DNA of 24,903 nt from an uncultured Collinsella sp. (GCA_959026535.1 CAUFMB010000033.1:1-24903); one strand, 5' to 3'; shown: positions 7,618-14,934, counted from the first letter of the stretch. Numbers and translations are program-made. The notes: generated by a model from the letters alone, not told the origin.

Positions 7618-8376
7618 TTAGGACGCGTTCTTGATAATCCATGTTCCCAGTCCGGTCAGCAGCTGAACCTGCTTAACCGTTAGCCCTTGTTTTCGAAGCG
7701 CGAGAATCGCCTCATTGCGAAGTGGCTTGGAGACGGATTTAAGTTCCGTCGGAGCACATCCTGCGACACTCTGCACGATTGCCGTGCCAAATTCGCATAG
7801 ATCTTCCTCGCGAACCTTGGCTGTTGCGCTGGGGCGATAGGGAAGCGACGGCGTGCTTTCCATGAGCTTAAGGTATGAGCGAGGTGTTGGGAATAAAACA
7901 CCGACAACGCTGCCGGTGACATGCGGCCGTGACCTGGCGCTCATTAGATACTCGCGATGGCTGCTCCAGGGATATTCGTCATATGCCGCCAGTCCTGCTT
8001 TTTGTGGATTCAGATGGATGTATCGAATTGCTTCGAGTAAATATACTTCCGACTTAATGGGCGAATCCCAAAACCGTTCCTGAAACACGTGGCCGATATG
8101 CCCTGTCCGCGCATTGTACCTGCCCGCATACGATACGGCTACCGCGTGCATCGCGTCGCTCTTACGGTCGTCCGGATCGTCGATGAGTAGATGAATGTGG
8201 CTCCCCATAAGACACCAAGCGATAAGCTCGATATTGTGTTTGGGGAGGATCGCATCGAGGATCTGAAGCATGGCGATTCGGTCCTCGGCATCGTCAAACA
8301 GCAATTGCCCTCCGTTTCCACGCAACGTGACGTGGAAATAACCGGTTGGTGACTTTGAACGAGGTTTTCTCGGCAT
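7618..8376 (-). CDS. REP-associated tyrosine transposase (RAYT 1, Y1_Tnp/IS200-like)
   Basis: This 252-residue protein belongs to the HUH-endonuclease RAYT family, which cuts and joins single-stranded hairpin DNA and is linked to REP-type repeats. It has TGYFHVTLRG (11-20), the intact HUH motif in GSHIHLL (His60, His62), a probable catalytic Tyr83 in SYAGRYN, GHVFQERFWD (95-104) and the RAYT signature YIHLNPQKAG (119-128). Beyond residue about 150 there is a C-terminal extension ending in a helix-turn-helix-like segment (ALRKQGLTVKQVQLLTGLG). The start MPRKPRSK is chosen for the strong AAAGGAGGGG just upstream; a 70-residue longer frame lacks family similarity. The catalytic residues look intact. 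It is flanked by inverted 42-bp elements. Confidence 0.9.
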   Translation of the reverse strand: MPRKPRSKSPTGYFHVTLRGNGGQLLFDDAEDRIAMLQILDAILPKHNIELIAWCLMGSHIHLLIDDPDDRKSDAMHAVAVSYAGRYNARTGHIGHVFQERFWDSPIKSEVYLLEAIRYIHLNPQKAGLAAYDEYPWSSHREYLMSARSRPHVTGSVVGVLFPTPRSYLKLMESTPSLPYRPSATAKVREEDLCEFGTAIVQSVAGCAPTELKSVSKPLRNEAILALRKQGLTVKQVQLLTGLGTWIIKNAS

Positions 8377-8620
8377 GGCCCCTCCTTTAGCTTGGATGGG
8401 CTGAAGATACCTCATTCGGGGGCTTCGGTTGTCGAGATTCAGTTCACCGACTATAGCTGCTACCTGCCGAAATATAATTGCGTTTTCAAATTGATGCTTT
8501 TTAATGGTAATTGAGTAAGACGGGCGCGCTTGTTGTGGATGCGGGCGTTGGTTACGTCGATCTGGACGGCCCTTGCGTGATGTCATCGCAAATGGGCTTC
8601 ACGCATTTTTACGGCGATAG
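8377..8620. other. Gene-free stretch upstream of RAYT 1
   Basis: This stretch is visibly lower in GC than its neighbours around 8450-8515, as often seen in acquired DNA. It should hold the RAYT 1 promoter, but I see no convincing pair of boxes. Read with the terminator and copy C that follow, it completes the 356-base gap between RAYT 1 and the CarD-like gene. Confidence 0.5.
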
Positions 8621-8666
8621 AAAAATGGTCGGGCGCTCTTAAACAAAACGGAGCACCCGACCATTT
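8621..8666 (-). terminator. Intrinsic terminator of the CarD-like gene
   Basis: The arms at 8623-8638 and 8651-8666 pair over 15 of 16 positions (AAATGGTCGGG with CCCGACCATTT). On the minus strand the hairpin is followed by five T residues (plus-strand A-run 8621-8625). Repeat copy C separates it from the stop codon of the gene it should terminate. Confidence 0.8.
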
Positions 8667-8690
8667 ACTGATTGTTTGTTGATGTTTGGC

Positions 8691-8732
8691 CAGATAAAAC
8701 CTGCCAAAATAAACCTGTCCCTTTTTGGCAGG
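8691..8732 (-). repeat. 42-bp GGGACAGG hairpin element, copy C
   Basis: Read on the minus strand, it begins on the base directly after the TAA of the CarD-like gene. Its arms CCTGCCAAAA and TTTTGGCAGG pair perfectly over 10 bp around AGGGACAGGTTTA, and the TTTTATCTG tail follows. It is the best-preserved copy and matches copy A at 41 of 42 positions in the opposite orientation. Confidence 0.92.
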
Positions 8733-9218
8733 TTAATTGAGGGCGGCTTGGGCTAGGCGGGCTTCGGCGGCCTCCTCGGTGACGCCCAAGGCCACGGCGA
8801 ACTCCTCGATGGAGCGGCGTTTGGCCTCCTTGAGTACGCGCATGTAGTAGGAGCTGGGTTTTTTATCAGCTTCCTCGGCCTGGCGAATGCGGTGCATCAT
8901 GGTCTTTGCCACGCGGACCGTCTCGGGCGCGCCCAGCTTGAGCTGCTGCTTAAAGTGCGTCTCCTCAAGTGAACTGTTGCGCTCGGTAAAAGTGTCGCAC
9001 TCCAGCTCGTCATAGTGGCTCAGCAGGTGCTCGGCATCTTGCTGCGAGATGGCGGCGTGCAAACGGTCGGCCTGCGCCACGGGGTACATGAGGATCGTCT
9101 GCGCATGTCCCTGCTTGGTCTCGAGCAGTAGCATGGGCTGCGGTGTGTCGTCCCTAAAACCGACGACGGTGCAGACTCCCTGACCCGGATGAATGACGTG
9201 TTGACCGATTGAGAACAT
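8733..9218 (-). CDS. CarD/CdnL-family transcription regulator
   Basis: The 161-residue protein begins with the CarD/CdnL/TRCF-type RNA-polymerase-interacting fold (about 1-60). MFSIGQHVIHPGQGVCTV is typical, with its YP.HG-like GQGV turn. A helical C-terminal region follows that in CarD proteins contacts promoter DNA next to the polymerase and stabilises open complexes. The length matches the family, at about 160 residues. GGAGGT upstream of the ATG sets the start. The gene is divergent from argS across a 342-base region. A repeat element lies directly after the stop codon, then a terminator. No partner gene suggests a special regulon, so a general role at rRNA or housekeeping promoters is inferred from the family. 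Confidence 0.9.
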   Translation of the reverse strand: MFSIGQHVIHPGQGVCTVVGFRDDTPQPMLLLETKQGHAQTILMYPVAQADRLHAAISQQDAEHLLSHYDELECDTFTERNSSLEETHFKQQLKLGAPETVRVAKTMMHRIRQAEEADKKPSSYYMRVLKEAKRRSIEEFAVALGVTEEAAEARLAQAALN

Positions 9219-9560
9219 GCTACCTCCAACTTATACGAATTTACGTATGTCTAGAATAACACGCTGACGTGCGCAAACCCTTACTTTATGCAGGAAAAGC
9301 ACACAACTCCGATAGGTAAGAGTATTCGATAACAGGCGCAGCTCATTCACATCTTTATGCATTTTCAACGCCTGCATAATCTGCAGGCAGACTGGCATCT
9401 TTGAGTGACTCCATGCAAGCTGTAGTCAATTTTGTGCATATGCAATATCGATTGGCTTTACCCTGCGACAGTGCCCGTCGCTTGTGATAGAGTGCTACAA
9501 ACTCTGGCTTTTGCCCTACGAGTGACCAAGAGCTCGGGGGCTTTAACACAAGGAGGATCT
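9219..9560. other. Divergent intergenic region, CarD-like gene / argS
   Basis: No gene is visible. ATACG and CGTAT (9233-9248) form a perfect short inverted repeat just upstream of the CarD ribosome-binding site and could be an operator. GCCTGCA and TGCAGGC (9370-9388) form a 7-bp hairpin. TAGAGT near 9487 may be a -10 box for argS, but no clear -35 box goes with it. I see no T-box signature, such as a conserved antiterminator bulge, ahead of argS. Confidence 0.45.
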
Positions 9561-11414
9561 ATGCCCGAGAAGATTGAAGAGCTGGTACGCGCTGCGCTTG
9601 CTGCGGCCCAGGAGGCCGGCGACCTTTCTGCATTTGAACTTGACGATTGCGCTATCGAGCGACCGGCTGACACTTCTCATGGCGAGTGGACCTCTACCAT
9701 GGCCCTGAAGTCCGCCAAGCTGGCCCATTGCGCCCCGCGCAAGATCGCCGAGGCCATCGTTGCCCATATGCCCGAGGACCCCGCGATCGAGAAGGTCGAG
9801 ATCGCAGGCCCCGGCTTCATCAACTTCTACCTCTCCGTTGCCGTCAAGAATGCCATCTTTGGCGAGGCTCGCGAGAAGGGTATGGACTTCGCTAAGTCCA
9901 ACGTCGGTGGTGGCCTGAAGACCCAGGTCGAGTTCGTTTCCGCCAACCCCGTCGGCCCCATGCACATCGGCCACGGCCGCTGGGCCGCGCTGGGCGACTC
10001 GCTCTGCCGCGTTATGGATCACGCCGGTTACGACATCCAGCGTGAGTTCTACATCAACGACCACGGCTCTCAGATGAACACCTTCGGCAACTCCATCAGC
10101 ACGCGCTATATGCAGCTTGCCGACATCATCGCCAAGCAGGGCGTGGATATCGACGAGGCTCACAAGCTTCTGATCGCCGACCGCGACGCCTTTGTTGCCG
10201 ACGAGGGCGACGAGCACCCCGAGACCCATCCGTATCAGGACAACTTTGCCGAGACTCTGGGCAAGGACTCCTACGGCGGCGACTACATCATCGACGAGGC
10301 TGCCGAGTTCTGGCGCACCGACGGCGATAAGTGGGTCAACGCCGATCCGCAGGAGCGCATGGAGAGCTTCCGCGAGCGCGGCTACGTAAAGATGGTCGAC
10401 AACATGCGCGACCTTTGCCACGCCGTTAACTGCGACTTCGATCGTTGGTTCTCCGAGCGCTCCCTGTACGTGAAGGATACCGAGGGCGAGACCGCCGGCA
10501 CCTCCGCCGTCGACCGCGCTTTTGAGAAACTCGACAAGATGGGCTACCTCTACACCAAGGACGGCGCCCTGTGGTTCCGCTCCACCGACCTGGGCGATGA
10601 CAAGGACCGCGTCCTGATCAAGTCCGACGGCGAGTACACCTACTTCGCCTCCGACGTTGCCTATCACTGGGATAAGTTCCAGCGCGTTGACCACGTCATC
10701 GACATCTGGGGTGCCGACCACCACGGCTACATCGAGCGTGTCCGCTGTGTCTGCGATGCCTTGGGTTACCCCGGCAAGTTCGAGGTTCTGCTGGGCCAGC
10801 TCGTCAACCTGCTGCGCAACGGCAAGCCCGTCCGTATGTCCAAGCGTAAGGGCACCATGGTGACCCTGCAGGAGCTCGTCGACGAGGTTGGCTCCGACGC
10901 CGCTCGTTACACGCTCATCTCCAAGAGCTCCAACCAGATGGTCGACTTCGATATTGAGGCCGTTAAGAAGCGCGACAACTCCAACCCGGTCTATTACGTG
11001 CAGTATGCTCACGCCCGCGTATGCTCCATCCTGCGCCGTGCCGCCGACGTTACGCCCGAGCAGGCTGACGAGATGGGTATGAAGGCCGTCGCCGCCAAGG
11101 CCATCGGTGAGAACGTCGATTACTCGCTGCTGACCGACCCGACCGAGCTCGCTCTTTCGCGTAAGCTCAACGAGCTCACCGACCTGATTGCCAGCTGCGC
11201 TCGCGACCGCGCCCCGTTCCGTCTGACGCACTTTGCTGAGGAACTCGCCGGCGACTTCCACAGCTTCTACGCTGCCTGCCAGGTTCTGCCGAGCGAGGGC
11301 CGTCCCGTCGACCCCGAGCTTTCGCGCGCCCGTCTGGCCGCTTGCGACGCCGTCCGCGTGACGCTCGCCCTGGTGCTCACCCTTGTTGGTGTCTCCGCTC
11401 CCGAGCAGATGTAA
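9561..11414 (+). CDS. argS: Arginyl-tRNA synthetase
   Basis: ArgS charges tRNA-Arg with arginine using ATP. It is a cytoplasmic class I synthetase that needs the tRNA to activate the amino acid. The 617 residues include an N-terminal additional domain (about 1-115), the catalytic core with NPVGPMHIGHGRW (the HIGH motif at 135-138) and RMSKRKG (KMSKS equivalent, from 425), and the C-terminal helical DALR anticodon-binding domain. The start MPEKIEELV is placed after AAGGAGG. Length and motifs are as expected for the bacterial enzyme. It is monocistronic, with its own intrinsic terminator 45 bases after the stop codon. Codon use is strongly biased, as expected for a highly expressed gene. Confidence 0.97.
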   Translation: MPEKIEELVRAALAAAQEAGDLSAFELDDCAIERPADTSHGEWTSTMALKSAKLAHCAPRKIAEAIVAHMPEDPAIEKVEIAGPGFINFYLSVAVKNAIFGEAREKGMDFAKSNVGGGLKTQVEFVSANPVGPMHIGHGRWAALGDSLCRVMDHAGYDIQREFYINDHGSQMNTFGNSISTRYMQLADIIAKQGVDIDEAHKLLIADRDAFVADEGDEHPETHPYQDNFAETLGKDSYGGDYIIDEAAEFWRTDGDKWVNADPQERMESFRERGYVKMVDNMRDLCHAVNCDFDRWFSERSLYVKDTEGETAGTSAVDRAFEKLDKMGYLYTKDGALWFRSTDLGDDKDRVLIKSDGEYTYFASDVAYHWDKFQRVDHVIDIWGADHHGYIERVRCVCDALGYPGKFEVLLGQLVNLLRNGKPVRMSKRKGTMVTLQELVDEVGSDAARYTLISKSSNQMVDFDIEAVKKRDNSNPVYYVQYAHARVCSILRRAADVTPEQADEMGMKAVAAKAIGENVDYSLLTDPTELALSRKLNELTDLIASCARDRAPFRLTHFAEELAGDFHSFYAACQVLPSEGRPVDPELSRARLAACDAVRVTLALVLTLVGVSAPEQM

Positions 11415-11459
11415 GCTACGGGTCATTTGACCGCGCAGGTTTGGTTTAACTGAGCCTTG

Positions 11460-11492
11460 AAAGCCCGATCTCCCACGGAGGTCGGGCTTTTT
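11460..11492 (+). terminator. Intrinsic terminator of argS
   Basis: AAAGCCCGA (11460-11468) pairs with TCGGGCTTT (11482-11490), extended inward by CTCC/GGAG, and ends in a run of T residues. Confidence 0.88.
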
Positions 11493-11540
11493 GCGTTTGG
11501 TTAGACTATTTGGTTTGCTGGGAAATGCTACCAAATCGCA

Positions 11541-11686
11541 ACTATACCGGTTTACGGGGCTGAATCGCCAACTGGCGACCATGGTGCCAATAGCAAAATT
11601 AAACACGCAGGTAGATGGCTTATTGTTTCTTGAAAATGCAGGGTATGGTTGGCTTGCAGCATTCTGGCCCCGTAATCCGGCGTAGT
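11541..11686. repeat. Imperfect long inverted repeat
   Basis: The arms at 11541-11560 (ACTATACCGGTTTACGGGGC) and 11667-11686 are complementary at 17 of 20 positions. Weaker complementarity continues inward, for example GAAT near 11562 with ATTC at 11661. The whole could fold as one long hairpin of about 146 bases. Bases are more AT-rich than in the neighbouring genes. It could be a miniature mobile element or a structured RNA; a transposase target or promoter is not visible. Confidence 0.5.
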
Positions 11687-11703
11687 TTTGAAAATTGTCC
11701 CTT

Positions 11704-11729
11704 GGGGACGGAGGAAAATGGATCATTTT
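11704..11729 (+). repeat. GGGGACGGAGG element, copy 2
   Basis: These 26 bases match 2374-2399 with one substitution (AAAAT here, AAAAC there). The left flank AAAATTGTCC (11691-11700) is a degraded partner for GGATCATTTT at the right end, so the hairpin is less perfect than in copy 1. It is not next to a stop codon. Confidence 0.8.
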
Positions 11730-11984
11730 TGTCTCGCGGAGGGGTGGCGCGGACCCGTCCGCCGCGAATCGTGCCCATCTCCTACGTTTTGTCGCATACC
11801 CCGAACCGTGCCGTAAAGTTCGATATTAAAACCGCAGGTAGCGAACTCGCTGTTTTTGATTAAACAAGGGTATGGTCAGGGGTACGGGGGCAAGCGTAGT
11901 AGATAGGCGCGTTTCGTGGCACGGCGAATTCCGACGCCACGGATTTGCTCCCTAGTCGCTTCATTTCAAGGCGCCTTAGGGGAA

Positions 11985-12030
11985 GAGTGTCCCTTTTGAC
12001 TAGTCGTTTAAGAACGTCCCCAATGACTAA
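11985..12030 (-). repeat. Two-unit GGGAC element (TAGTCA heads)
   Basis: Read on the minus strand, TAGTCA occurs twice, 27 bases apart. The first is followed by TTGGGGACGTTC and the second by AAAAGGGACACTC. The second head is part of the palindrome GACTAGTC (11998-12005). Period, order and the GGGGACGTTC / GGGACACTC blocks equal those of the element at 3805-3859, while the head sequences differ completely. It ends two bases before the -35 box of the rho promoter. Confidence 0.75.
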
Positions 12031-12031
12031 G

Positions 12032-12059
12032 TTGCAGGTGGCGGCGGTTGTGTTACACT
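12032..12059 (+). promoter_or_regulatory. Probable rho promoter
   Basis: TTGCAG (12032-12037) and TACACT (12054-12059) are 16 bases apart, a moderate match to the sigma-70-type consensus. They lie about 145 bases before the rho start codon. A GGGAC element abuts the -35 box on its upstream side. Confidence 0.5.
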
Positions 12060-12203
12060 AACGCTGCGTATATGACGCAAATATCTCGATACAGATCAAT
12101 GATGTCCGTCGGTATTTGACGGAGCTAGACTGTTTAGCCGCCCTGAAGGTTTATGCAGGGAGCATGTGATCACAGGGCTTGAAAAGAAAGTTGAGCAAAC
12201 ACT

Positions 12204-14759
12204 GTGTCTGATCAACAGCAAGAAAACGAAATAACGACGACGCAGGCCGCTCCCGCTGTACCGGTTGCGTCGGACCAGGTTGCGGCGCCTGCGCAAGTCT
12301 CGGCTCCTGAGACGCCTAAGGCTGCTTCGACGCCTACGCCTGTAGCGGCTGAGAAGGCCGTGCCTGCAACTGGTGAGGAGGCTGCTCCGGCAAAGCCCAA
12401 GCGCACGCGCCGCGCGGCCAAGCCTGCCGCTGACGGCGAGGAGGTCACCAATCCCAAGCGCCGTACCGCGCGCACGACGCGCGCCAAGCGCACCGTTGCA
12501 GCTGACTCCTCGGCGCCGATTTCCGATGAGGTCGCGCAGGCACGTGCGTTGGCGCAGATTAGCGAGGCTCAGGTGGTGCGCGCCCGCCGTCGTGCTGCCG
12601 AGCGCGAGGCCGCGGCTCTGACCGAGCTTGCAGCTCCGTCTGTGCCCGAGACGCCTGCCGCCACCGAGACCCCTGTCGCCGACCAGCCAACCGAGAAGCC
12701 GGTACCGCGCACACGCCGTCGCACGGCTGCTAAGGCCGAGCAGGTTGCCGATCAGGTAACCCCCGAGCTCGCTGAGGCTTCGGTCCGTTCCGCGGCAGGG
12801 GAGGGCACATCGCCTGTTGAGCCCGCTGCGCCTGCCGAGGCCAGCGAAGTTCCCGTTGTCGATCCGGCTTTGCGCCCGCACCGTCGCGGTCGCAAGCCCA
12901 AGGCTTTCGTCGAGGCCGAGAAGGCCGCAGCCGCAGCCGCCGCCGCTCGGGATGCTGCGGCGACCGCCGAGCCTGCAACCGCTGCCGACGCGCCCGTCCA
13001 GGATGCTACGACTTCCGAGGCCGTTTCTGCTGATGTCGAGCCCGCCGACGTCCGCCCTGGTCGCAGCCATCGTACTGCTGCTAAGCGCACGTCCAAGGCC
13101 AAGGCTGCCAAGAAGGGTGCGTCCGAGGATTCCGCCGAGACGACCGCCGATGCATCGATTGATGCCGCCGAGCCCCAGGACGTCGAACAGCCTGTGTCCG
13201 AAAAGCCCAAGCGTGGTCGTAAGAAGTCCGCTAAGGCCAAGGCGTCCGAGCAGCGGGCTGATGTCGAAGCGCAGGTCGATTCCGGCGCCGAGGCCAATGA
13301 CGCCGCCGCCGCAACCGATGGCGCCGCGCCCGCCGAGGCCGAAGACGGCGCTCGCCCCAACCGTCGCCAGCACAAGCGCAACGAGGAGCGCAACGAGCGC
13401 AAGGACGAGCGCAACAACGACCGTCGCAACCGCCAGCGCGATCGCAAACAGCGCAACAAGGAGCGCAACGCCGCCCCCACCGAGCCCACGCTTTCGCGCG
13501 AGGAGCTCGCTGCCATGAAGGTCGCCGAACTGCGCGAGAAGGCCAAGGGGTTCGAGATCGAGACGACCGGCAAGAAGAAAGCCGAGCTCGTCGAGGAGAT
13601 CTACGTCACCGCCGCGAAGGCCGAGGGCTTCCGCGACATCAAGGGCATTCTGCAGATTCGCCCGGACAGCTCCGGCATCATCCACGCCCATGGCTACATG
13701 AAGTCCAACGACGACGCCTTCGTGCCCGCCTACCTCATCCGCTCCGCGCGCCTGCGCACGGGCGACGTCATCGAGGGCTCGCTGCGCCCTTCGCGCGGCG
13801 GCGACAAGCGCGCCGGCCTCGCCAAAATCACGACCGTCAACGGTCTGGATCCCGAGCAGATTCGCAATCGCCCCAAGTTTGGTGACCTCACCCCGGTCTA
13901 TCCCAACGAGCCGCTGCGCATGGAGCACGGCAAGGACTCCATTACCGGTCGCGCCATCGACATCGTGTCGCCGATCGGCAAGGGTCAGCGTGGCCTGATC
14001 GTGTCCCCGCCCAAGGCCGGCAAGACCACGATCCTCAAGAAGATCTGCCAGTCTATCTCGATTAACAACCCCGAGGTGCACCTCATCTGCCTGCTCGTCG
14101 ACGAGCGCCCCGAAGAGGTCACCGATATGCAGCGTTCCATCAAGGGCGAGGTTGTGGCGTCGACCTTCGATATGCCCGCCGACAACCACACTCGCGTGGC
14201 AGAGCTCGTCATCGAGCGCGCAAAACGCATCGTGGAGCTGGGCGGCGATGTTGTGGTGGTGCTCGACTCCATCACGCGTCTTGCCCGCGCCTACAATTTG
14301 GCGGCGCCCGCCTCAGGCCGCATCCTTTCGGGCGGCGTCGATTCGGCGGCACTGTATCCGCCCAAGCGCTTCCTGGGCGCAGCCCGCAATATCGAGAACG
14401 GTGGCTCGCTCACCATCCTGGCCTCTGCCCTCATCGACACCGGTTCCAAGATGGACGAGGTCATCTTTGAGGAGTTCAAGGGCACCGGCAACATGGAGCT
14501 TAAGCTCGACCGCGACCTGGCCGACCGCCGCATCTTCCCGGCTATCGACCCCGTTGCCTCCGGTACGCGTAACGAGGACCTGTTGGTTGACGAGCAGATG
14601 CGCCCGTTTGTCTTTGGCCTGCGTCGCATTCTTGCCGGCATGAACAACACCGAGCGCGCGGCCGCATCGTTTATCAAGGGTCTTAAGGGCACCAACACCA
14701 ACCAGGAGTTCCTGGTGCGTTCGGCCAAAAAGCACAGCGACTACGAGCAGACGTTCTAG
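12204..14759 (+). CDS. rho: Transcription termination factor Rho with long N-terminal extension
   Basis: Rho is a hexameric RNA-dependent ATPase that ends transcription at C-rich unstructured RNA. The conserved part starts near residue 430 with a Rho_N helical domain (LSREELAAMKVAELREKAKG). A cold-shock-like RNA-binding domain follows (about 470-545), then the ATPase domain with Walker A PPKAGKTT (about 602-609), LLVDERPEEV, and VVVVLDSITRLARAYN. The total of 851 residues is about twice the 420 of E. coli Rho. The extra 430 residues are low-complexity Ala/Glu/Lys/Pro sequence, ending in a stretch (about 383-421) dominated by Arg, Asn, Lys, Asp and Glu. Such insertions are typical of Actinomycetota Rho. 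The start is GTG with only a weak ribosome-binding site, so the exact N-terminus is less certain. Confidence 0.96.
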   Translation: MSDQQQENEITTTQAAPAVPVASDQVAAPAQVSAPETPKAASTPTPVAAEKAVPATGEEAAPAKPKRTRRAAKPAADGEEVTNPKRRTARTTRAKRTVAADSSAPISDEVAQARALAQISEAQVVRARRRAAEREAAALTELAAPSVPETPAATETPVADQPTEKPVPRTRRRTAAKAEQVADQVTPELAEASVRSAAGEGTSPVEPAAPAEASEVPVVDPALRPHRRGRKPKAFVEAEKAAAAAAAARDAAATAEPATAADAPVQDATTSEAVSADVEPADVRPGRSHRTAAKRTSKAKAAKKGASEDSAETTADASIDAAEPQDVEQPVSEKPKRGRKKSAKAKASEQRADVEAQVDSGAEANDAAAATDGAAPAEAEDGARPNRRQHKRNEERNERKDERNNDRRNRQRDRKQRNKERNAAPTEPTLSREELAAMKVAELREKAKGFEIETTGKKKAELVEEIYVTAAKAEGFRDIKGILQIRPDSSGIIHAHGYMKSNDDAFVPAYLIRSARLRTGDVIEGSLRPSRGGDKRAGLAKITTVNGLDPEQIRNRPKFGDLTPVYPNEPLRMEHGKDSITGRAIDIVSPIGKGQRGLIVSPPKAGKTTILKKICQSISINNPEVHLICLLVDERPEEVTDMQRSIKGEVVASTFDMPADNHTRVAELVIERAKRIVELGGDVVVVLDSITRLARAYNLAAPASGRILSGGVDSAALYPPKRFLGAARNIENGGSLTILASALIDTGSKMDEVIFEEFKGTGNMELKLDRDLADRRIFPAIDPVASGTRNEDLLVDEQMRPFVFGLRRILAGMNNTERAAASFIKGLKGTNTNQEFLVRSAKKHSDYEQTF

Positions 14760-14796
14760 GTTGTCATCCACACGCAGCGATAGTCATCAATGCAAT

Positions 14797-14829
14797 AAAG
14801 GGTCGGGGCTTTGAGCCTCGGCCCTTTTC
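14797..14829 (+). terminator. Intrinsic terminator of rho
   Basis: A 14-bp stem with two G-U pairs (AAAGGGTCGGGGCT with AGCCTCGGCCCTTT) encloses a TTG loop and ends in T residues. Confidence 0.82.
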
Positions 14830-14905
14830 TATATCGCCGCTCCGCGCTTTTTTGACCATAAGACTGGCAAGCAGCAGGTTTCCCGTTTCAATCCGACATC
14901 GTCGC

Positions 14906-14934
14906 TTGCAATCGACAGGGCGGTTTCGCATAAT
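14906..14934 (+). promoter_or_regulatory. Promoter of the membrane-protein/VanZ-like gene pair
   Basis: TTGCAA (14906-14911) and CATAAT (14929-14934) are exactly 17 bases apart. They lie in the 311-base gap between rho and the next gene. A leader of roughly 130 bases follows, with a small hairpin GGGGC-ATA-GCCCC near 14992-15004. Nothing else is visible in the gap apart from the rho terminator. Confidence 0.6.

Larger units (their letters stand above)
7449..8732. mobile_element. RAYT 1 unit bounded by inverted 42-bp elements
   Basis: Copies B (plus strand) and C (minus strand) of the 42-bp element form inverted ends, each directly against the stop codon of a neighbouring gene, with their TTTTATCTG tails pointing inward. 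The RAYT gene lies between them. The host-type terminators of the HD gene and the CarD-like gene also lie inside the unit, so the ends more likely represent two separate insertions after stop codons than one composite transposon. The layout resembles the RAYT-with-flanking-REP modules known in other bacteria. Confidence 0.6.
11493..12203. other. Gene-free region between argS and rho
   Basis: About 710 bases without a supportable gene; short open frames here lack ribosome-binding sites and family similarity. It contains a long imperfect inverted repeat (11541-11686), the second GGGGACGGAGG element (11704-11729), a two-unit GGGGAC element (11985-12030) and the probable rho promoter (12032-12059). 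A further weak hairpin, CGTGGC with GCCACG, lies near 11915-11942. About 140 bases follow the promoter as an untranslated rho leader, in which autoregulation of rho could act; no known leader motif is recognised. Confidence 0.6.

Noticed and set aside
9290..9560. T-box riboswitch ahead of argS
   Set aside because: No conserved T-box antiterminator sequence or terminator hairpin can be found between the gap and the start codon.
11615..11863. Possible small gene between argS and rho
   Set aside because: It has no ribosome-binding site, runs through the hairpin arm and the GGGGACGGAGG repeat, and shows no recognisable protein features.
3598..12031. The recurring short repeats as a CRISPR array
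   Set aside because: The copies are dispersed over kilobases, lie in both orientations, have no regular spacers, and no cas genes are present.
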